From Henningerozyma blattae CBS 6284 (lineage: Eukaryota; Ascomycota; Saccharomycetes; Saccharomycetales; Saccharomycetaceae), in NCBI RefSeq assembly GCF_000315915.1, contig NC_020194.1, positions 372,001 to 436,000 of the forward strand: a DNA stretch of 64,000 bases, in the 5' to 3' direction. The translations under genes were made by a program, and so were the position numbers. Position 1 is the stretch's first letter. The number at the start of each line of letters is the position of its first letter. Positions 30,292-41,730 of this stretch are shown piece by piece. A model generated the notes under the pieces. It ran no database searches and was not told the origin of the DNA. It saw nothing but the letters and a program-made list of their open reading frames with translations.

Positions 30292-30960
30292 TCATAATAA
30301 TAAAGCAGCGGCACCAGCTAAAGCAGCACCAACACCTAATTCGAATTTCATGGCACCATTTTTGCTAGAAGTAGAAGAGTTAGAAGCAATTGAGCTTGAG
30401 GAAGAGGTAGCAGAGGTAGCGGAAGATTCAGCAGAAGAAGCAGCACTCTTTAAAGATGCAATGGCGGATGGATCAACAGAAACATTACTTGGATTGGTAG
30501 AGTTAGTACCATTAGAAGCAATAGCTCTTGAAGTAGTAGAAGCAGAAGCAGAGGTAGAAGATTGAGTGTTAGTGGTACCAGAAACGGCAGCGGCACCAGC
30601 ACCATAGTTGTAGATGGAGTTAGTGATACCGGCACTAGAATAAGCACTAGCAATAGCTGGAGCTAATCTGGTAGAATACCATGGTAAACCAGCCATAACA
30701 GAGTCAATTTCACTGAAATCTAAGATAGAGAATAAGGTTGTGTAACTGTCATCAGTGTAAGTGGTCATTTGAGTGTAGACATCTAAGACACCGTCTGGTA
30801 AAACGAAACCTTCTTGGTTTTCAGCAATAGACATATAATCGTTTAAATTGTTGACAACATCAGTTAAGATGGCGTTGAATTCAATAACTTCAGCTTTATC
30901 TTGAGCAGCGACATAAGAGGCAACAGCAGCCAAAATGATAGCGTATTTAGTGAAAGACAT
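30292..30960 (-). CDS. TIR-like cell wall mannoprotein (SRP1/TIP1 family), GPI-anchored
   Basis: 222 residues. A signal peptide (residues 1-19, ends YVAAQ) precedes the SRP1/TIP1 domain (about 20-115), with the family signature GLPWYSTRLAPAI. A short Ser/Thr/Ala-rich stalk (about 130-200) with several N-glycosylation sequons follows. The C-terminus KNGAMKFELGVGAALAGAAALLL is a GPI-attachment signal: a small-residue omega site after Asn, then a hydrophobic tail. S. cerevisiae homologues (TIP1, TIR1-4, DAN1) are covalently wall-linked mannoproteins induced by cold or lack of oxygen. Unlike the genes at 36.2 and 52.0 kb it has no PIR-type repeat. One-to-one orthology is not possible in this fast-expanding family. 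Confidence 0.88.
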   Translation of the reverse strand: MSFTKYAIILAAVASYVAAQDKAEVIEFNAILTDVVNNLNDYMSIAENQEGFVLPDGVLDVYTQMTTYTDDSYTTLFSILDFSEIDSVMAGLPWYSTRLAPAIASAYSSAGITNSIYNYGAGAAAVSGTTNTQSSTSASASTTSRAIASNGTNSTNPSNVSVDPSAIASLKSAASSAESSATSATSSSSSIASNSSTSSKNGAMKFELGVGAALAGAAALLL

Positions 30961-32802
30961 TCTTAATGGTATATGGATGTTTGTGATGAAAAATTACTTT
31001 GTTTACTTCGTAACCCAGAATTAGAATAAAAAATTACTGAATTACCAACGATTAAATCCTTAATGCTAAATATATGGTATTTATATATTGTGAAGACTAT
31101 AATTGAGAAACTTAATTTGTTTACTAACCAATGGATTTATCAGTAACACAACAATACATTTTCCAAGAATGTGTATGTATTTTTCTACCTGTCCTAGAAT
31201 AAGAAAAGAGAAGAATGTGGAAAAAATAGACAAATGTAGGTTACCTTTCATCTGAGTTAACCAGAGACGCGAAATTGCTAGCAATGGCCTTATCTGATGA
31301 TCCTCAAAATTCTTTCTGCTAGTTTCGGTAACAGGTTTACCATATTTCCATCCAATATCATGTGCTTGTCATGTACGAATGATAGTTAATTACAACCTAA
31401 TAAACAAATATTCCACTTCCTAAACGAACAACAAATTTAAAGTTAATCTTTTCGGTATTAGTGAATTAATGATGAGTCTCTTATACACCAGAAAGAGATA
31501 ACTCCACTCCTCTATCTTGGTCAGGTACCATGTTTTGGAACACCCTTTCATTAGAAATAGACGATGAAGCTTTGCATATGACGCTACAAGTTTTACGGTT
31601 GTTCTGATTACAGTTGCAAAAATTCTCAATACGTGCACAGATCACTACGCACTATCTACCAATATAGAAGAATGTAGGTGCGAGATCTTAAAAACTGTTA
31701 TTTTTTCTTCTTCTCTTTAATCTACGGGCCAATTTATTCGAGGAATGTCGCGTCGCGTTTCCGATAAACGAAGTGGCATTGTCAGATACAGTAAACTTGT
31801 TTATAGGCATGTCAATTTCATTCCTAGATATTTTTTATTCTCGAGACAATGTTCAAGATTTCGAAATGGAAGGCACTTATTGAAACTGATGTGGGGCTCC
31901 TATACTTGGAAAAAGAGCACGGATAATATGTAGTAAGAGGCTTTGAAGTTACTGTTTTTGATATGGTATAAGATAGAGAGATACAAAAATATTAGTGTAA
32001 CAAAAGAAAATAATTTCATTGCTAAGTCAATTAAAGGTATAGGGTATGGAACTCACCGCTTTGAGCAAATGGTTTTCTTGTTGTTATAATGCATAGATTT
32101 AATGTACTTAATAGATGGTGATATATAGGTATTGTCGAAATTGGGTCCGGGTTAAAGGGTACATATTATTCCAAAATATCCCTGGGAGAAAATACTTTAG
32201 AAATAAATGAACCAAAACCCAAAATTATTTACTTTTTCCTTAATTTACTATATCACTTCAATAATTTATATTAATTGCGATGAGATATCCATTGAGGTCA
32301 TCCAGGATATATCTCAAAAATAATATTTTAAGTGCAACTTGGAAGCAACTCTTCTATTAATATGATAGCTAGAAACTGAATATAATCTTACAAAATGGTA
32401 TACAGCATTATAAAATGTAGTTAGTTTTCTTGTGGCCTGTGCATATTTTGTAAGTTCCCTTTTTTTTGATTTCGAAGTCTTCAAATATTTCTTTACCTTG
32501 AATTGAGTCTGAAGAAAGACTAAAACAACGTTATTTTGTCTGAAGAACTATTGAACTTATATGATATGGAATATATAAACATATATAGGTTTTACAGGCA
32601 TGGTCATCTTAAATACCAATCTATCTCTATATTTTACCATAAAATTAAATCACGTGATATATGAGTGGGTTGTTATAAATTTTTTGCTATCTTATTGATA
32701 AATGCAAATAACTTAATATATATTATTTGATACTTGAATGAATAGTTCTATATTTGAAATTAATGACACTTAATAAGCTAAATAACAGAATAAAAGATTA
32801 AC
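30961..32802. other. Gene-free region upstream of the TIR-like gene at 30.3 kb
   Basis: No gene is supported; open frames at 31420-31638 and 31745-31933 have no recognisable features. TATATA-containing sequence near 31070-31085 may be the TATA region of the minus-strand TIR-like gene. An AATCACGTGAT E-box (Cbf1/CDEI type) lies at about 32648-32658, without a CDEIII partner. Confidence 0.5.
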
Positions 32803-33447
32803 TGTTGATAACAAAATAACTGATGATAAGAAAATTAATAAAATTAAAGGTAACAATAAAAGTAAAACATAAAAGGTAAAACATAAAAAAAAATTATTTC
32901 TTTCGGTATTTAGTTTCGTGTATCCTGCTGTTCTGTGCTTTTCTTACTGATGATAACTTTTTTCTCTTTATTTTCTCATTCTTTTCACTTAACTTTATTC
33001 ATATCTTCTTGCTCATCGAAAAATATACGGTATGTGTCACATATTCTAAGAATATGTAACACGTGATTTCAAGGATTAATAATTGTGTATATATTTATCA
33101 AGGTCAGGCACAAATCACGTGATACAAAAAAACAAATATAGAACAAGAACTCGAGAATGTGAATATAAAAAGGAACAATTTTACACGAAGAACAAATGAA
33201 GAAAGCTCAGAGCAAAGAAAGCAACGAAAGGGTTGAGTTTCTAAGTCTAGAGAAAAATAATAATATCTTAATTACCATACATACACAGTTAGATAAATAG
33301 AATCTTTATACCAAGTATAATATAGTTGAACTCCGACCTGCTGCAATAGAAGAAGGAGGAGGAATTTAGAGGACAGACAGACTGGAATCACAAAAATTGT
33401 TACAGAATGTAAAAAATTTGCTAGCAAGAAAGACTAGCTACGCAACA
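32803..33447. mobile_element. Possible degenerate LTR left of tRNA-Glu
   Basis: The stretch starts TGTTGATAAC, ends ACGCAACA and is about 645 bp, within yeast LTR size, and contains GTGAATATAAAAAGGAAC, which resembles the TATA region of LTR family A. A piece near 32913-32934 recurs near 28880, showing that at least part is repetitive. There is no target-site duplication and no full second copy in the window. A 19-bp palindrome (ACATATTCT-A-AGAATATGT) lies at 33039-33057, flanked by two CACGTG sites. The call is tentative. Confidence 0.35.
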
Positions 33448-33453
33448 TAAATA

Positions 33454-33525
33454 CTCCGATACGGGGAGTCGAACCCCGGTCTCCACGGTGAAAGCGTGAT
33501 GTGATAGCCGTTACACTATATCGGA
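33454..33525 (-). tRNA. tE(UUC): tRNA-Glu (anticodon UUC)
   Basis: 72 nt on the minus strand, beginning TCCGATATAGTGTAACGG and ending CCCCGTATCGGAG. It is essentially identical to S. cerevisiae tRNA-Glu(UUC). The anticodon TTC sits in CGCTTTCACCG, and the B box GGTTCGACTCC is intact. LTR-type elements lie on both sides. Confidence 0.97.
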
Positions 33526-33543
33526 CCATTTGACATTTGTTAT

Positions 33544-33964
33544 TGTTGTAAAACCGTCTAAATGTCGTCGCCTTTCACGTAATACTTGCAAGAAATCAGT
33601 ACAAGAGAAGCCTCGAGGACAGATCAGGTGACCACAGCTGAGAAACAACTATTCAGCAAGCGTGGAACATCAACTGTAACCACTGAATCTGTACCCACTT
33701 CTGGTTCATCTCGGACACCTATTAGTAAGAATGACACCCAGGTTTCAATGAGTATACCGCATCTTGTAACTATGCACCCAGAACTGTCCAGCTCTAAAGA
33801 AGTATATAAGGAGCATGTATAGATCAATATACTATTATATACTATATAGAGAAGGACCAAGGGGAGATACAATAATCTTGTGTAATACAACCTGTAACTA
33901 CTGATCTCACTACCATCCGAACTCTGAAACACCATCCTTGTCCTGTCAGTCTCGTATTACAACA
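33544..33964. mobile_element. Ty3/sigma-like solo LTR just upstream of tRNA-Glu
   Basis: The element starts TGTTGTAA and ends TTACAACA, a perfect 8-bp terminal inverted repeat. S. cerevisiae sigma (the Ty3 LTR) starts TGTTGTAT and ends ATACAACA. The left end is 18 bp from the 5' end of tRNA-Glu, the position where Ty3 inserts, at the Pol III start site bound by TFIIIB. At 421 bp it is longer than sigma (about 340 bp). A 78-codon open frame inside (33586-33822) is taken as chance. No perfect 5-bp target duplication is seen. A second TGTTGTAT start lies right after it at 33969, giving the palindrome TACAACAATATTGTTGTA. Confidence 0.65.
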
Positions 33965-34216
33965 ATATTGTTGTATTATATAGTGATATGGCTGGTATTT
34001 TGCAGATGACTATAACCCTGATTATTCTTATAACTATAACTTACTTATCTTATTCTGTATGATTCTATATAGATGCCTCATGGACATCGCTTTATATACA
34101 AGCGAATTTACGCGTCGCAACATGTTGACGCTAACGTCTCTGATTTAGTTAGGGCTTGTAAGCTCCTAACCCTTGACACAGTGTACTGACAGTATCACTA
34201 TGTCACATGTTGTTGA
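33965..34216. other. Junction between sigma-like LTR and LTR-A copy 2
   Basis: Probable remnant of further elements. TGTTGTATTATA at 33969 looks like another sigma-type left end, and CGCAACATGTTGACG near 34117-34129 joins a CAACA end to a TGTTG start, again the signature of abutting LTRs. No gene is seen. Confidence 0.45.
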
Positions 34217-34807
34217 TGTTGACATAGAACCAAGAATTAACTTCTTGGATCCAACGTCACTAACCCAATTACAAAACACCAGCAACTATGCCAACTGATT
34301 AACCTTAACGATCTCCGATATCGCTACTATAAACCATAAACAATACTAAACATATCAACACATGCAATTAAAGCCACATATGAAATAAATTAATGAGTCA
34401 TTAATGCCAATCTAAGGACATTACACTCCTAATTAATACAAAAACTGATAAGTAATTGACCAATTGCTAATAGCCAATTACAATTATAAACGTGTCTACC
34501 CATGAAAATAAAACGTATATAAAGGGACAAGATTTTCTTTGTTTCATCGTGAACTTCTCTTAGATTTCTTTTATATAGAAAGAAAAAGAAACCACCAAGA
34601 AAAGAAGCAAGGATCTTCTCTCTACATTATACACTATCTATTCTATTTACACTTTTAACATCCTCATCTCTATTTTGTTTGCGTCACTTTGACTTCATTA
34701 TATGTTTAATATTGACAATTCTGGCATACTCTCTTATTGCTGTTACTATTGCTCAATATTTTCCCTTTTACCTAATATCTTTCTTTGTTGGCAACAGTAA
34801 GTCAATA
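34217..34807 (+). mobile_element. Solo LTR, family A, copy 2 (591 bp)
   Basis: It begins TGTTGACATAGAACCAAGAA, identical to copy 1 for the first 40 bp, and has CGTATATAAAGGGACAAGAT as likely TATA. It ends TTGGCAACAGTAAGTCAATA, where copy 1 has the intact ...AATCAACA end, so the terminal CA is mutated. A second, diverged LTR start (TGTTGTCAC, then AATAAACTTCTTGG) begins at 34809, showing tandem or nested insertion. Confidence 0.8.
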
Positions 34808-34876
34808 TTGTTGTCACTTTTGAGACACAGCCAGGAATAAACTTCTTGGCAACGTCACTAAGCCAATTAATTATTC

Positions 34877-34905
34877 GCTGGAAAATAATTATATTATTTT
34901 CCAGC
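34877..34905. repeat. Perfect 13-bp-arm hairpin
   Basis: GCTGGAAAATAAT and ATTATTTTCCAGC flank a 3-nt loop. A partial copy occurs near 27370-27402 beside the other family A LTR, so it belongs to the repeat family rather than being unique. It lies in LTR-like DNA. Confidence 0.85.
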
Positions 34906-36238
34906 AAATAAATCACACAAACATGAACTAACATAAGCAAACGAAAATTGGCTGCTTGATAAGAATGTGTTTAAAGTATAATAAGAAAATTATGCTGGAA
35001 TATGATTATATCATTTTCTATTAAGTGGTAAAAGACTTTTTATCACGTGACTTATTATTTAAAATGTGTTTTTCTGTTTATATCGAAAAACACTATTTAA
35101 GAAATATATTCATTTTAATTATAGTATTTACTATATATTTCTAAAAAAAATAATAGTCTTTACATCTTAAACACTGTATAACAATGTCTAACTCTCTTGA
35201 ACCCCAGTAAATTAATATAATAATTTTCCAGTACTATGTCTATACTTTAGGGGAAGCGGGCTATCAGTACAATATACATGGCCCTCAAAATTTTAAGGCA
35301 GACTTTAATAACTCATAAGCTTTCAAGTTTAGTGTAAACCATAAGTCCATCAGTATATTACTATCAGTGTCTTAAGACAATCACAACAGAAATTTTACAT
35401 TTGTAGGGGTAATATAATAGATTAGAAAAAAGGCAATTCGAATCACCTAATATTGTGTAACGTACTTAAGATTGGAAATAATTTAAGTAAGTTGAATATT
35501 ATTCAAAAAATTCTTGTGTCATTCGACACTTGTGCTGCATTAATTTCAGTGTGATTGTTAATACAGTAGAAAAAAGCTATGGAACTTGGTTGTCATAAGA
35601 TATGGATATTTAGCCAAAGATTTAGTTGATAAGGTTATATTGGGATTAATTTAATGCTAAATTTGTAAAATATAATAAAATTCTTTTTCTCTAATTGTTG
35701 AACTGTTATTTTGAATGAAGAAACCCCTTCCAAAAATGTAAACCTTAGAAAGGTAGTACACTTGTGGTAGAAATGTATCAATCTACTGCTATTATTTATA
35801 CACTATTCTAAATAGTTGATCAAATTGTTCGTATATTCGTACTAGTAGCATACTCCCCGATATAAGCTGTCATACACTACAACTTATTATTCTACCTCTT
35901 TCCCCTAACGAATATTTAAAGCAAAAATAAAAATTCTAGTCAAATGTGTTTTTTTCGTGAAAAACTCTGTATCAGCTTATGTTTCTATCTTTAAATATTA
36001 TCAGAAGGACCTTCAAATGCTGCTAATCCTTCGCAAATTGCAAGATACTTTTTTAGATGTTAGTTTGAAGGGAACCTTGTATAACTCCATCACCGAATTT
36101 GTTAATAATATATTAAGGGTATGTATAATAGTCGTAAACAATTTATAAATATAAAAATATGTATAAATTACTTGAATCCTAAGATGATGTATTAAATAAG
36201 AATAAATAATTGATTTTTTATAGTAACAGTTAATAAAC
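34906..36238. other. AT-rich intergenic region downstream of the LTRs
   Basis: No gene is seen; the small frames at 35957-36148 and 36013-36276 are AT-rich and unconvincing. An ATCACGTGAC E-box lies at about 35043, with no CCG-type CDEIII within 250 bp. The right end is the 3' region of the TIR1-like gene. Confidence 0.5.
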
Positions 36239-36969
36239 TTATAATAATAAAGCAGCAGCAGCGATGACACCAGCACCTAAACCGGCAGCAGCTCTAACAG
36301 CACCGTTTTCAGTTTGTTGTTCAACGGTAGCTTGAATTTGACCATCAGTGATTTGAGAGATAGCATCAACAGTAGTTTGGGTGGTCTTAGCATCTGGAGT
36401 AGCAGTAGTAGATTCAACCTTGGTAGTGGCTTCAGTGGTCTTGGAAGATTCTTCAGTCTTGGAAGAAGTGGTTTCAGCAGCCTTGGAGGAAGAGGTTTCA
36501 GCAGCCTTGGAAGAAGAGGTTTCAGCAGCCTTGGAAGAAGAGGTTTCAACAGCCTTGGAAGAAGTGGTTTCAACAGCCTTGGAAGAAGTGGTTTCAACAG
36601 CCTTGGAGAAGAGGTAGCTGGAGCAGCTTCACCTAAACCAGCAGCTTCTAAAGCTTGAGAGATAGCTGGAGCTAATCTGGTAGAGTACCATGGAACACCA
36701 GTGATCATGTAGTGAATTTGTTCATCACCAATGTCAGCAAAGAAACTGGTGTAAGAGTCAGTCTTGTCAGTTAACTTAGCAGCGTAAGCAGACAAAACAC
36801 CAGGTGGAATAGATTGTTCTGGGTGAGCCTTTTCCATAGAAAGGTAGTCTTTCATATGAGAACCAATATCGTTCATGTAGACTTCCATGGAAATCATGGC
36901 GGCTTCTCTATCAGCCTTGGCAATAGCGGCGGCGGCGGCAATAATGGCGGCAATTTTAGCGAAAGACAT
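36239..36969 (-). CDS. TIR1-like GPI mannoprotein, copy A, with a 1-bp frameshift
   Basis: The intact part encodes a signal peptide (1-19), the SRP1/TIP1 domain (about 20-115, with GVPWYSTRLAPAISQALEA) and the start of a Ser/Thr stalk. At about 36607 one A is missing from a GGAAGAAG repeat motif. Translation therefore shifts into a Leu/Pro-rich frame (RLLKPLLP repeats) that stops at 36277 without an anchor. In the original frame the 7-residue repeat SSKAVET/SSKAAET continues to a PIR-type SQITDGQIQAT and the GPI signal ENGAVRAAAGLGAG, with a stop at 36239-36241. That C-terminus closely resembles S. cerevisiae Tir1. The coding sequence is nearly identical to the gene at 52041-52891, but flanks are unrelated. 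It is either a pseudogene, a site of repeat instability or a sequence error. Confidence 0.85.
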
Positions 36970-39691
36970 TTCTAATTATTATAATTAAAGTTGGACAACA
37001 AGATGTATGTGTGTGCTTCGTTTGTAAATAAAAGAAAAGAAATAATTTTATCCGTTTTTACAATTGAATTAAAATACTATATCTTTTTATATCATTTATT
37101 TCTCAATACTTATGTGAAAGATACCACGGATTGAAAATAAATAAGAACAACTGGCTACAGTCCTAGGCTATATCTTTGTTTACCCATTTTTTTCTAATAC
37201 TACTGAAAGAGTGTGGCTATTTTCTGTGTCTTTAACGAAGTATGTTCATTTTTGCTTATACCTCAATCCATGTTTGTACATGATAGTAAGAATTGAGCTT
37301 GGTCAAGTCTGCAGCTGTTTTCGTGTACTGTTTTTCTATTTATTTTGTTGCCACTGAAGTCTTTGTCCTATACTTTGAGTTATATTTAATTACACTGTGG
37401 ATCTACGTTTGCCCAGACACAATTGTAGCTTCTGCGTCATATCACCAATGTGTACCTAATTAGGCATCTTTGACGCTTTCCTGTGAGGGTTTAGTGCAGA
37501 ATGTTATCGTAGTGAGTTTCTATCTTCAGACGCGCTTTTCCAAGTTTGCTTTAAACGACAAGGCAATGTTGTCAAAAAACGCGGGCAAGAAAGAATGGGG
37601 ATGATGTTAGAAAAAATATTGGGAAAATAAGTTTTCTTTATTATAGAATGCACTATGGATTGGTAATGACCAACCTTGGTTACTCTATAATGGCTTTCCC
37701 AATCTTCACTATTAGGGAATTTACAAAAAACGATCCTACTGGTTTTGAATTCGTTCAATTAGCTGCTAACTTCTTATGGAAGGGCCTATAAACGAGCAAG
37801 AAAACGAATCACTAGCTTGAAGGTGTAGTCATGGTCCGCATATCTCATATCTCATGTACGAGATGAGCATTTTTACTTTCCTTTCGCTCTTAGACATAGA
37901 ATGCAAATTCTTCTCGATTATTTTTCTGCTATCGTAACTGCAACCATAACTGTGCCTTAGATTGGTTAATATCAACAAGTACTTAATTAGAATTTCTTAA
38001 ACAGAGATGTCCGTATCTCTTCTGTGATACGATTTTACTTTAAATAGACTAAATTTGACAAATATTCAAACGACTTGTTTCTTAGTATTGAATGTTTTTT
38101 CTACAGAGGGATTGAAGTTTTTTTCTTGTGTTGTTACTTTCTGTTTATTGAACATTGAGTATTTTTTTCATTAAAGAAATTTATATTTTGTAGAGATTTA
38201 TTTCGGTTAAAACAAATTGTAAATAAAGAAAAAACAAAAATAACTTCCTGAACAAAAAATTCAAAAATTTAGAAATATTAATTTACATAGTTTTACTAAA
38301 TATTATAATCAAGTAACCTCTATTTATTGAATTAAAGACTAGTTAATCAAAGACAAGTATTTTACTCCCCTCTTTTTTTTCAAATATATTGATGTTTTTA
38401 CCAGTAAATTTTGCTATTAGTTATCCCAATTGTAATAGAATTTAAATGGCTATAAGCAATATACTTGAAGAGAGTTTTGTATCTTACAAAACATGTATCT
38501 TGCTAAATACCATTTGCCAACATTATATCTTGATTTTACGTGTCATGATTACTTGCTCTCAGTTTTTTTGTGACAGATTATCGAAAATACCAAATGAAAC
38601 AGTATCACGTTTAATGTTTGCCTTCAGGATATGAAGCTTGAATCAACAAAAAACATTTACACTAAAATTTTTCTTGTTCAGGGTAGTTTTCAAAACATAG
38701 ATATTATGAATCTAATTTGGGAAATTGGCATATTTTCAAGACAAGTTTGCCTTCTAAGGCTGCTAGACTGAATATACTCTAGCTGTTCCCCAGACATTCG
38801 TAATCCCTAAGTTGGGAAAAAGAATGATGAAGGTTTCTCCTATTTACAAATATCTATTTCTAACCAGATCTCATTTATTACTTGCATTTCCAGTCTGAGG
38901 GAATTAAAGAAAAGATCAACAGAGATTGGCCTGAATATTTTACCTAGAACATTAAAGCTGTATTATTTGCAAGCATAGGACTCCATTCAAGACATCTTCT
39001 TAGTTTTTGAAGTCCGCTTTTAATTTTTTAAATCTCCACTATTTGCGTATTTAAGTAATTTTCACAGGATTCCGAAGTACGAATACTAGAATTTGGTATT
39101 CGAAAACACGGATTTTCTGTTCTAAACGATGACGAGAACGCGAAAATGCTGGCGTTTATCCCAAATTGGAAAGCCATAAATAATGTTAAGAATTCGTGTT
39201 TAATATAATTCACCAACCACGCTAATTAACGACCCCAAAGTATAGGAAAGTTTAGAACAACAATTCTAGTAGAATCTGAAGAAGCTACGCTATTTCCATA
39301 TTTTTAGGACTCGTTCCTACTAATCAAAGCATTAGAAACCCAGCAGATTAGAATTTACCAACAGATGGCATTGTCATAACCTATGTAAGATCTGTTAAGG
39401 GACTTGACAATAATCTAGTAGGAGCTAATGTAAACAAAACAAAGTAGAACAAACCATTCAGGAATTTACTATGGTACGCCAAAGAATTTTGTTGTATTTT
39501 TCTTCTTCTTCTTCTTTAGATAGCATAATAACATGAAAGAAAACAAAAACATCACATATAAAAGGATCTCACTACTAAATCAAATACCATACTTGTGATA
39601 TATCGTCTTTCTTCTTTTTTAACTTTCTTGTTAACTTAGAACCTCAGATAATTACTATCGTCCTACTTTCGCTAATAACTACTAAATTTAA
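36970..39691. other. 2.7-kb divergent region between two TIR-like genes
   Basis: No gene is supported; open frames at 37504-37758 and 39028-39216 have no recognised features. A minus-strand TATAAAAAG at 37083-37091 suits the TIR1-like gene to the left, about 115 bp from its start. A plus-strand TATAAAAG at 39557-39564 suits the gene at 39692. CTT repeats lie near 39500. Such long upstream regions are common for oxygen- or stress-regulated wall genes, but no specific Rox1 or Upc2 site was identified with confidence. Confidence 0.5.
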
Positions 39692-40963
39692 ATGTCTGCT
39701 ACTAAATACACCAAAAAAGCCGCTGTTATGGCTGCTATTGCTGCTATTGCCAATGCCAAGGCTAGTCAAAGAGATGTCGATGAAATGAACTTAATTATGG
39801 CTGATGTTAACGAAAATTTGGTTGAATATGCCAATTTATTAGGTAAAATCGAAATTCCTGACGCTTTATTCGATATCTACGGTGCTATGGATGCTGCTAC
39901 TGATGATTCTTGGACCACCATGTATGATAACTTAGACATGGCCCAAATCACTGCCATGTTAACTGCTTTACCATGGTATTCCTCTAGATTGGAACAACCA
40001 TTATACAGTATCACTCACATTCCATCTTCTACCTCTACCTCTACTTCTACTTCTACCACCTCTACCTCCACCTCTACCTCTACCTCTACCTCTACCTCAG
40101 CTGCTGCTTCTTCTGCTTCTGCTGTTGAATCTACTGCTGTTACCAGTACTTCTATTGCTTCCTCAGCTGCTGCTTCTTCTGCTTCTGCTGTTGAATCTAC
40201 TACTGTTACCAGTACTTCTATTGCTTCCTCAGCTGCTGCTTCTTCTGATTCTGCTGTTGAATCTACTACTGTTACCAGTACTTCTATTGCTTCCTCAGCT
40301 GCTGCTTCTTCTGGTTCTGCTGTTGAATCCACTACTGTTACCTCTGTTGTTGAATCATCTGTTGCCCCAGAAACCGCTACTTCCATTGCTCCAATTAACA
40401 ACTCTACTACCGTTGTTATTTCTTCTGTTGCTCCAGAAACTACTACCTCTATTGCTCCAGAAACTACTACCTCTGTTGCTCCAATCAACAATACCACTAC
40501 TACTTCACAATTTGCTAATACCACCTCTTATACTACTCAATTGTCTACTGTTTACGAAACTGTTACTTCTTGTGAAGATGGCTGCAGCGGTCCAAACCCT
40601 GAATACACCACCTATGTCACTGCCGTAGACACTATCACTGGTACTACCACTTACTGTCCAGAATCTGAATTAACTACATACACTTCCGATGTTTCTACAG
40701 TTGACAAGACTATTACCTCTTGTGAAGGTGACTGTACCAACACTGCTCCTACTGCTTCAAAGGATGAAACTACCTACATTACTCAAATTTCTACTTTGAA
40801 GACTACTGTTACTACCAAGATGAACACTGTTTCTCCAACAATCAAGGTCCAAGAATCTAGCTCTGCTACCGTTACTGTTGAACAACAAACCCAAAATGGT
40901 GCTAACAGATTTGCTATCGGTATGGGTGCCGGTGTCGCCGCTGCCATTGCTATGTTATTATAA
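39692..40963 (+). CDS. TIR/DAN-like GPI cell wall mannoprotein with long Ser/Thr stalk
   Basis: 423 residues. A signal-like N-terminus (hydrophobic Ala-rich about 8-24) leads into the SRP1/TIP1 domain, with TALPWYSSRLEQPLYSI. The stalk has a (ST)n run, four imperfect copies of a 21-residue unit (SAAASSASAVESTTVTSTSI) and SVAPET repeats. Cys-containing modules follow: TTQLSTVYETVTSCEDGC, TSDVSTVDKTITSCEGDC and a degenerate third, TQISTLKTTVTT. The C-terminal QNGANRFAIGMGAG plus hydrophobic end is a GPI signal. The TxxSTxxxTxTSCxxxC modules are shared with the gene at 55405, linking the two as closer relatives. Codons are strongly biased to GCT/ACT/TCT, suggesting high expression. The likely role is a heavily O-mannosylated wall protein. 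Confidence 0.88.
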   Translation: MSATKYTKKAAVMAAIAAIANAKASQRDVDEMNLIMADVNENLVEYANLLGKIEIPDALFDIYGAMDAATDDSWTTMYDNLDMAQITAMLTALPWYSSRLEQPLYSITHIPSSTSTSTSTSTTSTSTSTSTSTSTSAAASSASAVESTAVTSTSIASSAAASSASAVESTTVTSTSIASSAAASSDSAVESTTVTSTSIASSAAASSGSAVESTTVTSVVESSVAPETATSIAPINNSTTVVISSVAPETTTSIAPETTTSVAPINNTTTTSQFANTTSYTTQLSTVYETVTSCEDGCSGPNPEYTTYVTAVDTITGTTTYCPESELTTYTSDVSTVDKTITSCEGDCTNTAPTASKDETTYITQISTLKTTVTTKMNTVSPTIKVQESSSATVTVEQQTQNGANRFAIGMGAGVAAAIAMLL

Positions 40964-41730
40964 GATATTTTGATTTCATCTAATAAACATAATTTTCTAA
41001 AGGACTATTACGGAACTAGATCTTCTGATCTTATAACAATTTTCGTCATGTAACAATTAAACATCCACAAACTTTCGTATTTACTTTTCTTCATTTAACT
41101 GTTCATTTATAAATTGCCATTGGTTAGTAAAAAGTGCGAAACCCATTTACTCTCGAATCTGACCAATGCGAGAACCGGTTTTAATTTTAGTGTCTCTATT
41201 ATTCAATTAATAATTCTCTTTTATTCTGTATAATATATATATATATTTTAAAGATAATTCTCAGTATGCTCCATTTGTTAATATCATCAACTAAGGTAAT
41301 TTGTTTATATTATAGGCATATTCCACGAAAGACAGTGTATTTTAAAATCGTTCAGTAGTAAATCATTATATTGTCTAAAGATTGTTACTTCTTTATATAA
41401 TTCCGTTTTGAGTGAGGTTAGCAAGGTGCCGTTATCCTTCAAAATACCACCTTTATATTGCACCAATCATGTAATTTTCACTTCGATATGACCTTTTCTT
41501 CGCGGGAATAACGTCGGGAAAAAAGGTTTTCTGAAGTCACATGACTTCTGGACTTTTCTACGGAGAATCCTCAGAGGTATTTGGTTGTTGCAAGAATTTA
41601 ATATGCCTGTATCTTGACTTTGTTTTTTGTAGATTGAAAAGAAAGAGAAGCACAAAGTGAGATCAAACAAACTAAGGGGACTATTATAGTAACTTAGGAT
41701 CTTTCAGAAGTACGATATTATATCTCAACA
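40964..41730. promoter_or_regulatory. Upstream region of the short PAN1 paralogue
   Basis: Intergenic DNA between two plus-strand genes. The left part is the 3' end of the TIR/DAN-like gene. An alternating TATATATATATA stretch lies near 41230-41245. No known regulator sites are assigned. Confidence 0.45.

Noticed and set aside
33586..33822. 78-codon frame resembling a Ty Gag N-terminus
   Set aside because: It is contained in the sigma-like LTR, has no continuation, and the Ser/Thr-rich likeness is only compositional.
32645..35055. Several CACGTG E-boxes as candidate CDEI elements
   Set aside because: None has a CCG-centred CDEIII at centromere spacing on either side. They are better seen as Cbf1-type sites or chance.
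36314..36658. Plus-strand frames opposite the TIR1-like repeats (also 52116-52580)
   Set aside because: A 21-bp repeat with no stop codon gives long frames in several phases. The minus-strand frame carries the signal peptide, SRP1/TIP1 domain, PIR motif and GPI signal.
37504..37758. 84-codon minus-strand frame
   Set aside because: No family resemblance, ordinary intergenic composition around it and no promoter-like context.
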